64,000 nucleotides of DNA from Anaerobutyricum stercoris (GTDB taxonomy: Bacteria; Bacillota; Clostridia; Lachnospirales; Lachnospiraceae). The translations under genes and the position numbers were made by a program. The notes beneath the pieces were generated by a model that had not been told where the DNA came from, ran no database searches, and saw nothing but the letters and a program-made list of their open reading frames with translations. The stretch spans positions 1 through 64,000 of the forward strand of contig DXBR01000098.1 of the NCBI GenBank assembly GCA_019116455.1, in the 5' to 3' direction. Each line of letters starts with the position of its first letter. Positions within the stretch are counted from its first letter, which is position 1. This document shows, in pieces, positions 1 through 8,300 of this stretch.

Positions 1-1067
1 CCTTTGGACTCCGCCTTCATGCTGTCTTTCTGTGCCTGTGCGTCTTCAAGACTCCTGGCTCCTGCCATTCTGATGATCGGTGAAGATACCAGGAAGGATA
101 CTGCCGCAGCAATGGCAACACCAATTACAGAAATCAGGATGGAATCTCTCGGCGACATGGCAAGGAACGCGATGATGGAACCTGGCGCTGCCGGTCCTAC
201 CAGACCTGCGTCCATAATACTGAAGAAGAAGATGGCACAGATGTTACCAAGGATAGGTCCGATGATAACAAATGGGTTCATCAATATGTACGGGAAATAA
301 ATCTCGTGAATACCACCCAGGAACTGGATAATGATCGCGCCCGGAGCGGAATCCTTTGTCGCACGGTCTTTGGAGAATACCCAGTACGCCAGAAGAAGTC
401 CGAAACCAGGACCAGGATTTGTCTCCAGCATGTACATGATGGATTTTCCTGCTTCTGCCGCCTGTGTAATACCAATTGGTGTGAAGATTCCCTGATTGAT
501 GGCGTTGTTCAGGAACAATACCTTCGCCGGCTCGATGAAGATCGCTGCCAGCGGAAGGAGTCCGTTGTTAATAAGAATCTCAACGCCGCCCCGCAGGATA
601 ACGAGAATCGCACTCATCAGAGGTCCGATGGCGTAAAATCCGATGATCGCGAGAACCATACCGAAGATACCTACGGAGAAGTTGTTGATGAGCATCTCAA
701 AACCAGCAGGCATTCTTCCGTCCATTGCCTGGTCAAACTTCTTGATGACGAAACCTGCCAGAGGACCCATTACCATGGAACCCATAAGCATAGGATAATC
801 AGGAGCTCCGACGATCACGCCGACAGTAGCGATGGCGCCCATAACGGCTCCTCTGTCTCCTCCTACCAGTCTTCCGCCCTGCACACCAATGAGGATTGGA
901 AGCAGATAATTAAGCATTGGTCCGTTCAGGGAAGCCAGCTTTTCATTTGGAAGCCATCCTGCTTCGATGAACAAAGCAGTGATAAAGCCCCATGCGATAA
1001 ATGCGCCGATGTTTGGCATTACCATCGCGGAAAGGAACTTTCCAAAACGTTGTACTGCATTTTTCAT
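1..1067 (-). CDS. mtlA: PTS mannitol transporter EIIC (partial, 3' end outside window)
   Basis: Membrane permease of the mannitol phosphotransferase system. The minus strand is open from an ATG at 1067 to the window edge (355 codons) and begins MKNAVQRFGKFLSAMVMPNI, the typical EIIC-Mtl start. Several hydrophobic segments follow, with MtlA-like stretches such as GGRLVGGDRGAVMGAIAT and the periplasmic-loop/active-site region NPGPGFGLLLAYW and GGIHEIYFPYIL. A GGAG ribosome site lies 7 nt upstream. Only the EIIC part is visible, so it cannot be said whether EIIB or EIIA follow. It is divergent from mtlR across a 425 bp spacer, the usual arrangement for MtlR control. Confidence 0.93.
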   Translation of the reverse strand, partial: MKNAVQRFGKFLSAMVMPNIGAFIAWGFITALFIEAGWLPNEKLASLNGPMLNYLLPILIGVQGGRLVGGDRGAVMGAIATVGVIVGAPDYPMLMGSMVMGPLAGFVIKKFDQAMDGRMPAGFEMLINNFSVGIFGMVLAIIGFYAIGPLMSAILVILRGGVEILINNGLLPLAAIFIEPAKVLFLNNAINQGIFTPIGITQAAEAGKSIMYMLETNPGPGFGLLLAYWVFSKDRATKDSAPGAIIIQFLGGIHEIYFPYILMNPFVIIGPILGNICAIFFFSIMDAGLVGPAAPGSIIAFLAMSPRDSILISVIGVAIAAAVSFLVSSPIIRMAGARSLEDAQAQKDSMKAESK

Positions 1068-1358
1068 GTTACATTTCTCCTCTCTTAAAACTTATATACT
1101 TTGAGCTTCCCGGATCATCCGTCCGTCCCCGCCTCTTTCAGAACCTTCCTCCTCATAAGCGTTCTTCTTTGTCCGGTCCCGGTCTGCTCTCTGTTTTTGA
1201 TAATTCTATTCTATAAGACTTTCTTTCAATTTACAAATCAATGATATTACAACTTTGTCACCAATCATTTATGCCAAAACCTTTCACTATTAACAAATTA
1301 ACTAATATCAGTCTTCACTTTTTGTGCAATATCACCAGTGCATTTTATTTTTTGCCGT

Positions 1359-1387
1359 TTGTCAATCTAAAAAAAGTCCTGTATAAT
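1359..1387 (+). promoter_or_regulatory. Promoter of mtlR in the mtlA-mtlR spacer
   Basis: TTGTCA at 1359-1364 and TATAAT at 1382-1387 are separated by exactly 17 bp. The -10 lies 105 bp upstream of the mtlR ATG. The surrounding 1068-1492 spacer is AT-rich and must also hold the opposing mtlA promoter and MtlR sites, but I could not place those confidently. Confidence 0.7.
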
Positions 1388-1492
1388 ATATGCATATATA
1401 TTCGTGATACCCACTTGCATTTTACATACGCATCACCGAATCGTCACATACTCTGTACATTTCCTGTAAAAATACAAATAAAGGAGAATACT

Positions 1493-3589
1493 ATGCAGCT
1501 TACTCAACGTGCAGAAAATATCATAAAAATTCTCGCCCGTTTTCCACAGGACAATCCTGTCACCATCGGCATTATTTCAGAAGAACTGGGCATCAGCAAC
1601 CGTTCCATACAGCGCGAGCTGCCCACGGTGGAAAAATGGCTGGGAGCGCAGGGATACCGTTTTGTGCGCAAACGAAGTGTGGGACTGATTCTGGATGAAC
1701 CGGAAGAACGAAGGGCAGAACTGATCGCTCTTCTGAATGAAAATAATAATCAGCATCAGTCCGGAGAAAATCGAAAAGAACGTCAGACGCTGTTATGCAG
1801 AGATCTGCTTTTCTCAGATGAACCGCTGAAATCTTTTTATTTCACAGATAAGTTCGGCATCTCCGAGGGTACTCTCGCATCCACTCTCAATCAGCTGATT
1901 CCATGGTTTGAAAAATATCACCTCCGGCTGGTCAGAAGACAGGGGCTCGGAATCTTCATTGAAGGCTCCGAAATTGCCAGACGACAGGCCATCACTTCCT
2001 GGCTGTGTCAGCAGATCAATGAAAATCAGGCTCTCGGTCAGCTGCGTAAAAATGATCTCTCCATGAATGACACCCTGTTTGGGAGTGAACTTCCGACAGA
2101 GATCGTACTTCAGGTAAATCATATTCTGACAGAGTGCGAGGAGAAGTTAAATCTTCACCTTTCCGATAATGGATATCTGCACCTTCTGGTCTATATCTCT
2201 CTGTCTATCCACCGGATGCAGCAAAATCATTTTATCGCAGAAGGGGCGCAGTCCTTTTCTGAACTTTCCATCCAGCCGGAATATGCGGTTTCCGAATATA
2301 TCATGAGGCAAATCCGACAGCTTTTTCATCTGTCCATTTCCGTGGACGAAACGCTTTATCTGGCTGCTTATCTTTCCGGACAGCGCATCTGGCCTTCCGG
2401 ACAGCAGGATCTGACAGAAATCCGGAATCTGGACGTACACCAGATTACTCTCATGATTATCAAAAAGGTCAGTGAGATACTGCACATAAATTTCATGAAC
2501 GACGAACGGCTTGTGAGGGAGCTGAGCGCCCACATTCAGCCGACAATAGCCCGGCTGCGGGCAGGAATCCCTATTGAGAATCCTCTACTGGGAGATTTTC
2601 AGGAGAATTATCCGGACATCTATCACGCCTGCGAGGAAGGAATGTCCCTGCTTTGTCCGATGCTCGGCATCCGCGCTGTCCCTGGCAGCGAAACGGGTTT
2701 CATCACCATTTATTTTGTGATGGCGAAAGAACGAATCGAAAAGCTCGGTCAGCAGATTTCAGTCATCCTGGTCTGTCCCACCGGTATCGGCAGCTCACGG
2801 CTTCTGGCTTCCAGCCTGAAAAAAGAATATCCGGATCTGGCGGTGAGGGGTATTACCTCCGCCTTTGAGATTGACTGTGACAAACTGCGGGCTGAGGGGA
2901 TCGATCTGATCATCTCTACTGTAAAACTTCATATTTCCTATCGATATCTGCATGTAAACCCGATATTGACCAGACAGGATAAAATGCTGCTGGACTCCAA
3001 AATAAAGGTGTTACAGCAGCAAAAAGCGCAGCAGGAGACGCCTGACGCCTTTATTCCGGAATCTCCAATCCATAAAGAAGATGTGGAATACATTTCCGCT
3101 CTGGGCACGGAGATTTATCAGCTTCTTGACAACATACGTATCGGGCAGGCCCCGGTCCTTCAAAACCGTGATGAAGTCATCTCCTACGCATCCGCTCTTT
3201 TCGCAGACACACCGGAGATGGAAAAACACCTGTACCAGGTACTCAAAGCCAGAGACGATCTGGCCAACACTTACATCAAACCATTTCACGCGCTTTTACT
3301 GCACGGACGCAGCCCGCAGATCACACGTTCCTGTTTTGGCTATATCCGTCTGGAACCGCCTATTTACGAAAATACCCGGATGATTCTCGGTGCCATCGTC
3401 TCCCTGATTCCTTCCGGCGACAGCAGCCAGACAGCCGCCCCGGTAGCCAGCGAGATCATCGGCGCACTTCTGGAGGAACCGGATTTGTTAAAATCCCTGC
3501 AGCGCATGGACGATGACACTTTCGGAAAACTTCTGGAAGTTGTTCTGCTCCGTTTTTACCGGAACACGGTGCAGAGCCGCCTGCAGTAA
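1493..3589 (+). CDS. mtlR: Mannitol operon activator, PRD/EIIB/EIIA-like transcriptional regulator
   Basis: 698-residue BglG/MtlR-type regulator. The start is the ATG at 1493, preceded by AAGGAG; an upstream in-frame ATG would add 84 unlikely residues. Order of domains: N-terminal HTH (about 1-75, ISEELGISNRSIQRELP), two PRD domains (about 180-400; His-containing segments YISLSIHRMQQ and ELSAHIQPTIARLR), an EIIB-like domain with Cys in VILVCPTGIGSSR (about 425), and an EIIA-Mtl-like C-terminal domain with FHALLLHGRS. In this family PTS phosphorylation of PRD, EIIB and EIIA sites sets activity. The neighbouring mtlA supports mannitol as the signal. Confidence 0.9.
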   Translation: MQLTQRAENIIKILARFPQDNPVTIGIISEELGISNRSIQRELPTVEKWLGAQGYRFVRKRSVGLILDEPEERRAELIALLNENNNQHQSGENRKERQTLLCRDLLFSDEPLKSFYFTDKFGISEGTLASTLNQLIPWFEKYHLRLVRRQGLGIFIEGSEIARRQAITSWLCQQINENQALGQLRKNDLSMNDTLFGSELPTEIVLQVNHILTECEEKLNLHLSDNGYLHLLVYISLSIHRMQQNHFIAEGAQSFSELSIQPEYAVSEYIMRQIRQLFHLSISVDETLYLAAYLSGQRIWPSGQQDLTEIRNLDVHQITLMIIKKVSEILHINFMNDERLVRELSAHIQPTIARLRAGIPIENPLLGDFQENYPDIYHACEEGMSLLCPMLGIRAVPGSETGFITIYFVMAKERIEKLGQQISVILVCPTGIGSSRLLASSLKKEYPDLAVRGITSAFEIDCDKLRAEGIDLIISTVKLHISYRYLHVNPILTRQDKMLLDSKIKVLQQQKAQQETPDAFIPESPIHKEDVEYISALGTEIYQLLDNIRIGQAPVLQNRDEVISYASALFADTPEMEKHLYQVLKARDDLANTYIKPFHALLLHGRSPQITRSCFGYIRLEPPIYENTRMILGAIVSLIPSGDSSQTAAPVASEIIGALLEEPDLLKSLQRMDDDTFGKLLEVVLLRFYRNTVQSRLQ

Positions 3590-3618
3590 GTTTTCAGAAA
3601 TTTTATACATACTAAAAG

Positions 3619-3656
3619 AACCGGGGGCAGCCGCAATCATGCGGCTGCCCCCGGTT
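3619..3656. terminator. Bidirectional terminator between mtlR and HPr gene
   Basis: Perfect 16 bp inverted repeat (3619-3634 and 3641-3656) around the 6 nt loop AATCAT. It lies between two convergent genes. A T-rich run (TTCTTTTAG) follows on the minus strand only, so it probably serves the HPr gene best and mtlR as a stable stop. Confidence 0.8.
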
Positions 3657-3728
3657 TGGGGATACAACTCTATAAAATTACACTTAATAACGATTTTATT
3701 CTTCGGTTTCACCGTTTTATCATTCGTT

Positions 3729-3992
3729 TTATTCTCCCAGTCCGCTCTCCACAGCCTGAACCAGCACCGAAAGCGCCTTTTCTTCATCCGCCCCGATACA
3801 CTGTACCGTAATTTCCATACCGCACACAATAGAAGCATCCATCAGCGCCAGAACATTTTTGGCATCCACCTTCCGCGTACCCGCCATGACATAAATCTCC
3901 GACTCAAACTGTTTTGCCTCCCGGACAAGAACTGCCGCCGGCCTGGCATGCAAGCCTGTAGGATTAATAACTGTTACCTTCTGTGATACCAT
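3729..3992 (-). CDS. HPr-family phosphocarrier protein lacking Ser46
   Basis: 87-residue HPr-like protein, the normal length. The phosphotransfer site is intact: NPTGLHARPA places His15 and Arg17 correctly. The regulatory serine is not: the segment KVDAKNVLALM has Asn at position 46, where Gram-positive HPr has Ser. It should accept phosphate from Enzyme I but could not be phosphorylated by HPr kinase, so it probably does not act as a CcpA co-regulator. A strong GGGGGAGG ribosome site precedes it. It lies 25 nt downstream of the LtaS-like gene and close to mtlR, so it may be a second, transport-only HPr. The name ptsH is withheld because the genome may have a canonical copy elsewhere. Confidence 0.9.
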   Translation of the reverse strand: MVSQKVTVINPTGLHARPAAVLVREAKQFESEIYVMAGTRKVDAKNVLALMDASIVCGMEITVQCIGADEEKALSVLVQAVESGLGE

Positions 3993-4017
3993 TTTATCCT
4001 CCCCCTATACGAACCGG

Positions 4018-6345
4018 TCACCCGGCACTTTGATTCTGCAGATAGAAAAACGACGTCTGCTGCTCTTCTTTTCCAAATAAATTATTGTATTCCAGCAGAT
4101 TATACTGATGGATCAAATCATAATACGGAGAACTCTCATCCTCAATCTCGTAGAACTTTCCGTCGTCTCCCCAATATCCAATGGCGTTAATACATGGAAT
4201 CTTCTCCCGAAGATCTGTCAAAAATTCCATATATCCTGTCTTCTCAATTCCTGCCACATCGGCAAGATAAGTACTCAGATAATTATTGCTGGTGCGTTCA
4301 ATGGTCTGTTCCTCTATATCATAGTTGGCCCAGATCAGGAAAGGCACCTTATACAGCTGTTCCAGATCTTCTCCTTCCAGATCTTCCACACTCTGTCCCA
4401 GCAGCGCATCGTAAAAATCATCTTCCAGATCCGGCTGATGGTCTCCGAAAAATACAATGACTGTCGGTTCGTCTACTTCTTTAAAATAATTGATCAGGCG
4501 TTTTAACGCTTTGTCTGACATTTTAACCATATTCAGATATTGTTCCGCTTTGGAATATCCTGCCAGATTGCCTTCCAGGCGGACGGAATCACCGGTCTCC
4601 AGAAGACTTCCATCATAGCTTCCGTGATTCTGCATGGTTACATTAAACAAATAAAACGGCGAATCTGTATTCTGTGATTCTTCATAGAGACTAATGATCT
4701 TATCATAGTCTTCCTGATCTGTGATGTGATAATTAACCGTATCTGTGAACACGGAAAAATCATCCGATGTATAGAAACGGTCAAATCCCATCAGCGGATA
4801 TATCTTATACCGGCTGTATCCGGTCTGATAGTACGGATGCAAAGCGTACAGAGGACCATATCCCTGGTCTCCGAGCGTATGGGTGAGACCCGCCGTCTTG
4901 CTTCTCAGGAATAACTGATACGGTACGGAGTTGTCCGGCAGAAAAGCCATACTGTTGCCTGTGAGGAACTCAAACTCCGAGTTGGCTGTATTTCCTCCAA
5001 ATACGGAAGAATAGGTGTAGCCTTTGATGGTATTTTCTTTTAGTTTGCGGAAAAACGGCATGTAATCTTTGGTGGTTTCCATGTCTCCCACCGCCTTTAA
5101 GTCCGAAAAAGACTCATTCATGATCACGATAATATTCGGTTTCTGCGACGGATTATTTTTCTTCTTTCCATCCGCATCGCCGGATGCGCCGTCCGCTATC
5201 TGCTCTTCGGCCTCAGCCTCCGTGGAATCTTCGGTTGCTGCCTCAGCCGTGCTGCCTGACACATCGGCGCCCTCGCTGTTCGCGGTATCTCCACCCGCTG
5301 CGTCTGTGCTGTTCTTATCCTTTATCTCCGCCGCGTTTACCTCGGCGCTGTCCAGCCGTTTTATGGTGTCCAGTTTATTTACTGTGCTGTCGGAAGATAC
5401 ATCAGCTGTACCGCCGGAGCTTTCCTCAGCTGTCACATAATCATCGGTGATCTCCTGCACTGCATCCACCGAATATCCCTCCGGTTCTGTCACATGCAGA
5501 TACCCGAAGGTACGGATAGTCGTCAGCAGAGTCCCATAATAGCGGTATTTATACTGCGGACGGTACACGCGGAAATCCACGCCGATATTTTCCAGATAAT
5601 CGCTGAACACATATACCTGACAAAATCCCATAAACAGGAAGACGTACGCCGCGGCAAATGCGGTTCTCGCCTTCCAGCGGAACAGCTTAAACTTCTTCAG
5701 CTTAAACAACAGCGCGACGAGCACCAGCGCCAGCATGAAAAACTCTGCCGTATCCACATCAATCTCAACCTGATATGTATTTGCCACGGAAAGCGCCGTG
5801 AGGAATGAATAGATATCTGAAGCAATAAAGGACATGCTCCGGAATACCGTTAGCTCATAGTTGAGGATTCCAAAAAATGCCGTTGCAACAATCATGGCGA
5901 CGGAAGCTCCCCGGACGCTGTTGAAAATCAGCAGCAGAAACAGATAGATCACATAATAGATGACCAGATCCAGCACCAGATAAAGAGCCGGTATCTGGCT
6001 CAGCGGTCCCCAGAACTGCATATGGTTGTAATATTCCAGCCATAAAAACGCAGCCAACGGCGTCAGCGCCGCCACGGCCCAGCTGATACGTTTATTCAGC
6101 TTATCGCTCAAATGTACTTCTTTAACTGTAAGGAATACGAGAATAATCCATAATCCCCCGCAGATCGTAATGGAATCTGCGTAAAATCTTTTGAAAAAGT
6201 TAGAGGCTGTTCCATCATAGTACAGGTGCGGCTGCATAAGAAAGGCTGCCACGAGCAGTACTTCCAGAAAAACCAGAAACTTCTTTCCGGACTTTCCCTT
6301 GAAAAACTTCCGTATTCCCAATGTTTTTCTTTTTCCTTTGCTCAT
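4018..6345 (-). CDS. LTA synthase family sulfatase-fold membrane protein
   Basis: 775 residues from the ATG at 6345, which has GGAGG just upstream; an ATG five codons earlier lacks a site. The N-terminal third is membrane-embedded with about five to six hydrophobic helices. Then comes a low-complexity acidic Ala/Thr/Ser/Glu linker (about 300-400). The C-terminal sulfatase-type domain starts at PNIIVIMNESFSDL. The catalytic-Thr region reads GGNTANSEFEFLTG and a metal-site motif reads FFGDHQPD. Family members polymerise glycerol phosphate from phosphatidylglycerol outside the membrane to make lipoteichoic acid or related polymers. The long linker makes it longer than typical LtaS (about 650). 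Confidence 0.88.
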   Translation of the reverse strand: MSKGKRKTLGIRKFFKGKSGKKFLVFLEVLLVAAFLMQPHLYYDGTASNFFKRFYADSITICGGLWIILVFLTVKEVHLSDKLNKRISWAVAALTPLAAFLWLEYYNHMQFWGPLSQIPALYLVLDLVIYYVIYLFLLLIFNSVRGASVAMIVATAFFGILNYELTVFRSMSFIASDIYSFLTALSVANTYQVEIDVDTAEFFMLALVLVALLFKLKKFKLFRWKARTAFAAAYVFLFMGFCQVYVFSDYLENIGVDFRVYRPQYKYRYYGTLLTTIRTFGYLHVTEPEGYSVDAVQEITDDYVTAEESSGGTADVSSDSTVNKLDTIKRLDSAEVNAAEIKDKNSTDAAGGDTANSEGADVSGSTAEAATEDSTEAEAEEQIADGASGDADGKKKNNPSQKPNIIVIMNESFSDLKAVGDMETTKDYMPFFRKLKENTIKGYTYSSVFGGNTANSEFEFLTGNSMAFLPDNSVPYQLFLRSKTAGLTHTLGDQGYGPLYALHPYYQTGYSRYKIYPLMGFDRFYTSDDFSVFTDTVNYHITDQEDYDKIISLYEESQNTDSPFYLFNVTMQNHGSYDGSLLETGDSVRLEGNLAGYSKAEQYLNMVKMSDKALKRLINYFKEVDEPTVIVFFGDHQPDLEDDFYDALLGQSVEDLEGEDLEQLYKVPFLIWANYDIEEQTIERTSNNYLSTYLADVAGIEKTGYMEFLTDLREKIPCINAIGYWGDDGKFYEIEDESSPYYDLIHQYNLLEYNNLFGKEEQQTSFFYLQNQSAG

Positions 6346-6392
6346 AAACCTCCACTCCATCTTGATTTACCTTATTTTTACAAATCTTTTTT

Positions 6393-6420
6393 AATATAAC
6401 ACATTTCTTTACAAAGTCAA
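6393..6420 (-). promoter_or_regulatory. Promoter of the LtaS-like gene
   Basis: On the minus strand TTGACT (6415-6420) and TATATT (6393-6398) are 16 bp apart, and a TG one base before the -10 makes it an extended -10. It lies about 50 bp upstream of the chosen start. Confidence 0.6.
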
Positions 6421-6472
6421 TAAACATATTCTGACGAAATTCTTGCGGGCAAACCGCAGTTTTACGGGCTTT

Positions 6473-7468
6473 TTATTGAAACTCCCGCAGTTTTTCGTAC
6501 ATTTTCAGTGAAACAGGCACAGGTATTCCGTGTCGCTCCGCCTCCCGCACAATGTAACCGCCGAACACATCCACCTCAGACCGGCGCCCGGCACGGATGT
6601 CCCTCTGCAGAGAACTGGTGGCGTCATCGGCCAGTTCATAATAGAAACGATGAATAATTGCGTCAATGTGTTCCTGCCGGATGGCAACGCCTTTCGCAAG
6701 CCCCACCTGGTACGCCTCGTTCACAAGCGCTTCGTATTCTTTCGCCTTCTTCTCATCCCGGCGCAGCTGCCCGATGGTATTATCATAGAACGCCGTCTCC
6801 ACGTTGTACGCACAGTTTAAAATGTATTTGCGCCAGATCTCCACCTCAATGTCCGCGGCGACTTCGCAGTCTATATCTGCAGCCGTCAGGAGAGCGGCGG
6901 TCTCCGCTGCTTTTTCCTGCGGCGCGGCTTTCTTCTGGTATACGGCAGCCTCGTTCTCTTGCGGCACGGCGGCATCTTTTATGCCGATGCACAGCCGGGC
7001 GAAGTCCCCCTGCTGGGTGATGGAGTAGTCTTCATTGGCGAAGGCCACAATATAAATGAGGGAATCCACCACCGTTCCTCTTCCAAGATAGCTGCGCACC
7101 CGCTCGCCGGGATTGACGCCGTTCATCACCGGAATGATCACCGTCTCATCGGTGACCGCCGACGTCAGTTCCCGGCACACTTCTTCCAGCGAGTAGTTTT
7201 TCACACAGATAAAAATGAAATCCTGCTCCTTTAAGTCTTTGGTCTCCACCACCTGCTCCGGCACGGCCGTAAGCTCTCCTTTATAATCACTGTGGAGAAT
7301 CAACCCGTTCCTCTGCAGGGATTCCTTCCGTCCGTCCCTTGCCGCCAGCGTAAGATGCGGGCAGACCTGCCCGAGCATCCCGGCCAGATAACCGCCCACA
7401 CCGCCGACTCCCACGACGGCAACTCTTTTATCCGTTAATGTATTAGCATATAATTGTGTTTTTTTCAT
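6473..7468 (-). CDS. Ketopantoate reductase (ApbA/PanE) family protein
   Basis: 331 residues. The N-terminal Rossmann motif VAVVGVGGVGGYLAGML (about 16-32) binds NADP(H). The central region has FICVKNYSLEEV and PVMNGVNPGER, typical of PanE. The C-terminal helical domain has the catalytic-lysine region WRKYILNCAYN. PanE reduces 2-dehydropantoate to pantoate in coenzyme A synthesis. panD and coaBC lie at the far end of this window, but not in one operon with it. Many PanE homologues act on other 2-keto acids, so the substrate is not certain. An insertion around 175-190 is Ala/Lys/Glu-rich. Confidence 0.82.
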   Translation of the reverse strand: MKKTQLYANTLTDKRVAVVGVGGVGGYLAGMLGQVCPHLTLAARDGRKESLQRNGLILHSDYKGELTAVPEQVVETKDLKEQDFIFICVKNYSLEEVCRELTSAVTDETVIIPVMNGVNPGERVRSYLGRGTVVDSLIYIVAFANEDYSITQQGDFARLCIGIKDAAVPQENEAAVYQKKAAPQEKAAETAALLTAADIDCEVAADIEVEIWRKYILNCAYNVETAFYDNTIGQLRRDEKKAKEYEALVNEAYQVGLAKGVAIRQEHIDAIIHRFYYELADDATSSLQRDIRAGRRSEVDVFGGYIVREAERHGIPVPVSLKMYEKLREFQ

Positions 7469-7486
7469 TTCCTTCTTCCTCTTTTT

Positions 7487-8098
7487 TCACAAATGTCTCT
7501 CCGAAAGCTTACCGGTATTCATCGGAAAACCTGCGGCAAAAAAGTACGCTGCCATCTGGGCTCTTCCCGAAAAGCGCTCTTCTCTGAGCAGCTCTGCCAC
7601 TTCTTCACGGCTGTACAGACCCGGATGTATCCACTCGTCAGCTTCTGTATGCTCGGAGACGCCGCCGGGCAGCTCCCCGTCCACCTCGGCAAAGACCACC
7701 CAGGCGGAGGAATCGCTCAAATCCGGGGATGCATAGGATGGCGGCAGCACCTGATACACTTTTGACAGAGACAAGCCCGTTTCCTCAAAGAGCTCTCGTG
7801 CAGCACATTCCTCCACATTTTCTCCCTGGTCGATGTGCCCTGCCGGCATGTTGTAAACAAAATGATTGACGCCCATGCGGAATTCCCGGCAAAGAAGCAG
7901 TCTGCCGTCCTTCCAGCCCACAATGACCACGCCGGAGGCACGCTCTCCCAGCTCTTCCGGGCTGTCGTAGTCAAAGTTGCTGACCGTCTCATAAATCTTC
8001 TCGCCGCCCTCGGCGTTGGTATAATTTAACGTATAATTTTTTAAAAACCGGGTGTCCCGGGTCTTTTCCATGGAATTTAAAACTGGAATCTTTTTCAT
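7487..8098 (-). CDS. NUDIX hydrolase (ADP-ribose pyrophosphatase-like)
   Basis: 203 residues. The Nudix box is complete: G-HIDQG-E-NVEECAA-REL-F-EE-TGL (about 96-118), giving the metal-binding glutamates. The N-terminal beta-strand region resembles ADP-ribose pyrophosphatases that hydrolyse nucleoside diphosphates linked to another group, but the substrate cannot be read from the sequence. It starts at the ATG at 8098 behind GAGGG. It lies 18 nt upstream of the PanE-like gene on the same strand, so the two are probably co-transcribed. Confidence 0.85.
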   Translation of the reverse strand: MKKIPVLNSMEKTRDTRFLKNYTLNYTNAEGGEKIYETVSNFDYDSPEELGERASGVVIVGWKDGRLLLCREFRMGVNHFVYNMPAGHIDQGENVEECAARELFEETGLSLSKVYQVLPPSYASPDLSDSSAWVVFAEVDGELPGGVSEHTEADEWIHPGLYSREEVAELLREERFSGRAQMAAYFFAAGFPMNTGKLSERHL

Positions 8099-8112
8099 AT
8101 TTCCCTCTTTCC

Positions 8113-8162
8113 TGACGCACTTGCTGCGTCAATAATGGCAGATTTGGAAGTTCACTTCCAAA
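8113..8162 (-). promoter_or_regulatory. Two hairpins in the leader of the NUDIX gene
   Basis: Two perfect inverted repeats sit just upstream of the NUDIX start: 8113-8119/8125-8131 (7 bp, 5 nt loop) and 8143-8151/8154-8162 (9 bp arms). In the gene's sense neither is followed by a T run, so they look like leader structure or an operator rather than terminators. Confidence 0.4.
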
Positions 8163-8190
8163 CTTTTTCTCTTCACATTTAATGCAAGAA

Positions 8191-8214
8191 ACGGAAGGCG
8201 CGGTGTCCTTCCGT
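8191..8214 (-). terminator. Terminator of the gatCAB operon
   Basis: 8 bp stem ACGGAAGG/CCTTCCGT (8191-8198 and 8207-8214) with an 8 nt loop, followed on the minus strand by TTTCTTGCATT. It lies about 90 bp after the gatB stop. Confidence 0.6.
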
Positions 8215-8300
8215 TGTGTTTTCTGTATATACATGTGCAATATGCCGCCTCGCGCAGCTGCGCCACAGCATTTGCCGGGCAGTCAGTGCGTCCGTCCGCG

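Noticed and set aside
306..1088. A 260-codon plus-strand frame across the left end
   Set aside because: It is the antisense shadow of mtlA; the minus strand gives a clear EIIC-Mtl protein.
1068..1492. A catabolite-responsive (cre) site near TCATAAGCGTTCTT
   Set aside because: Too few matches to the palindromic cre consensus.
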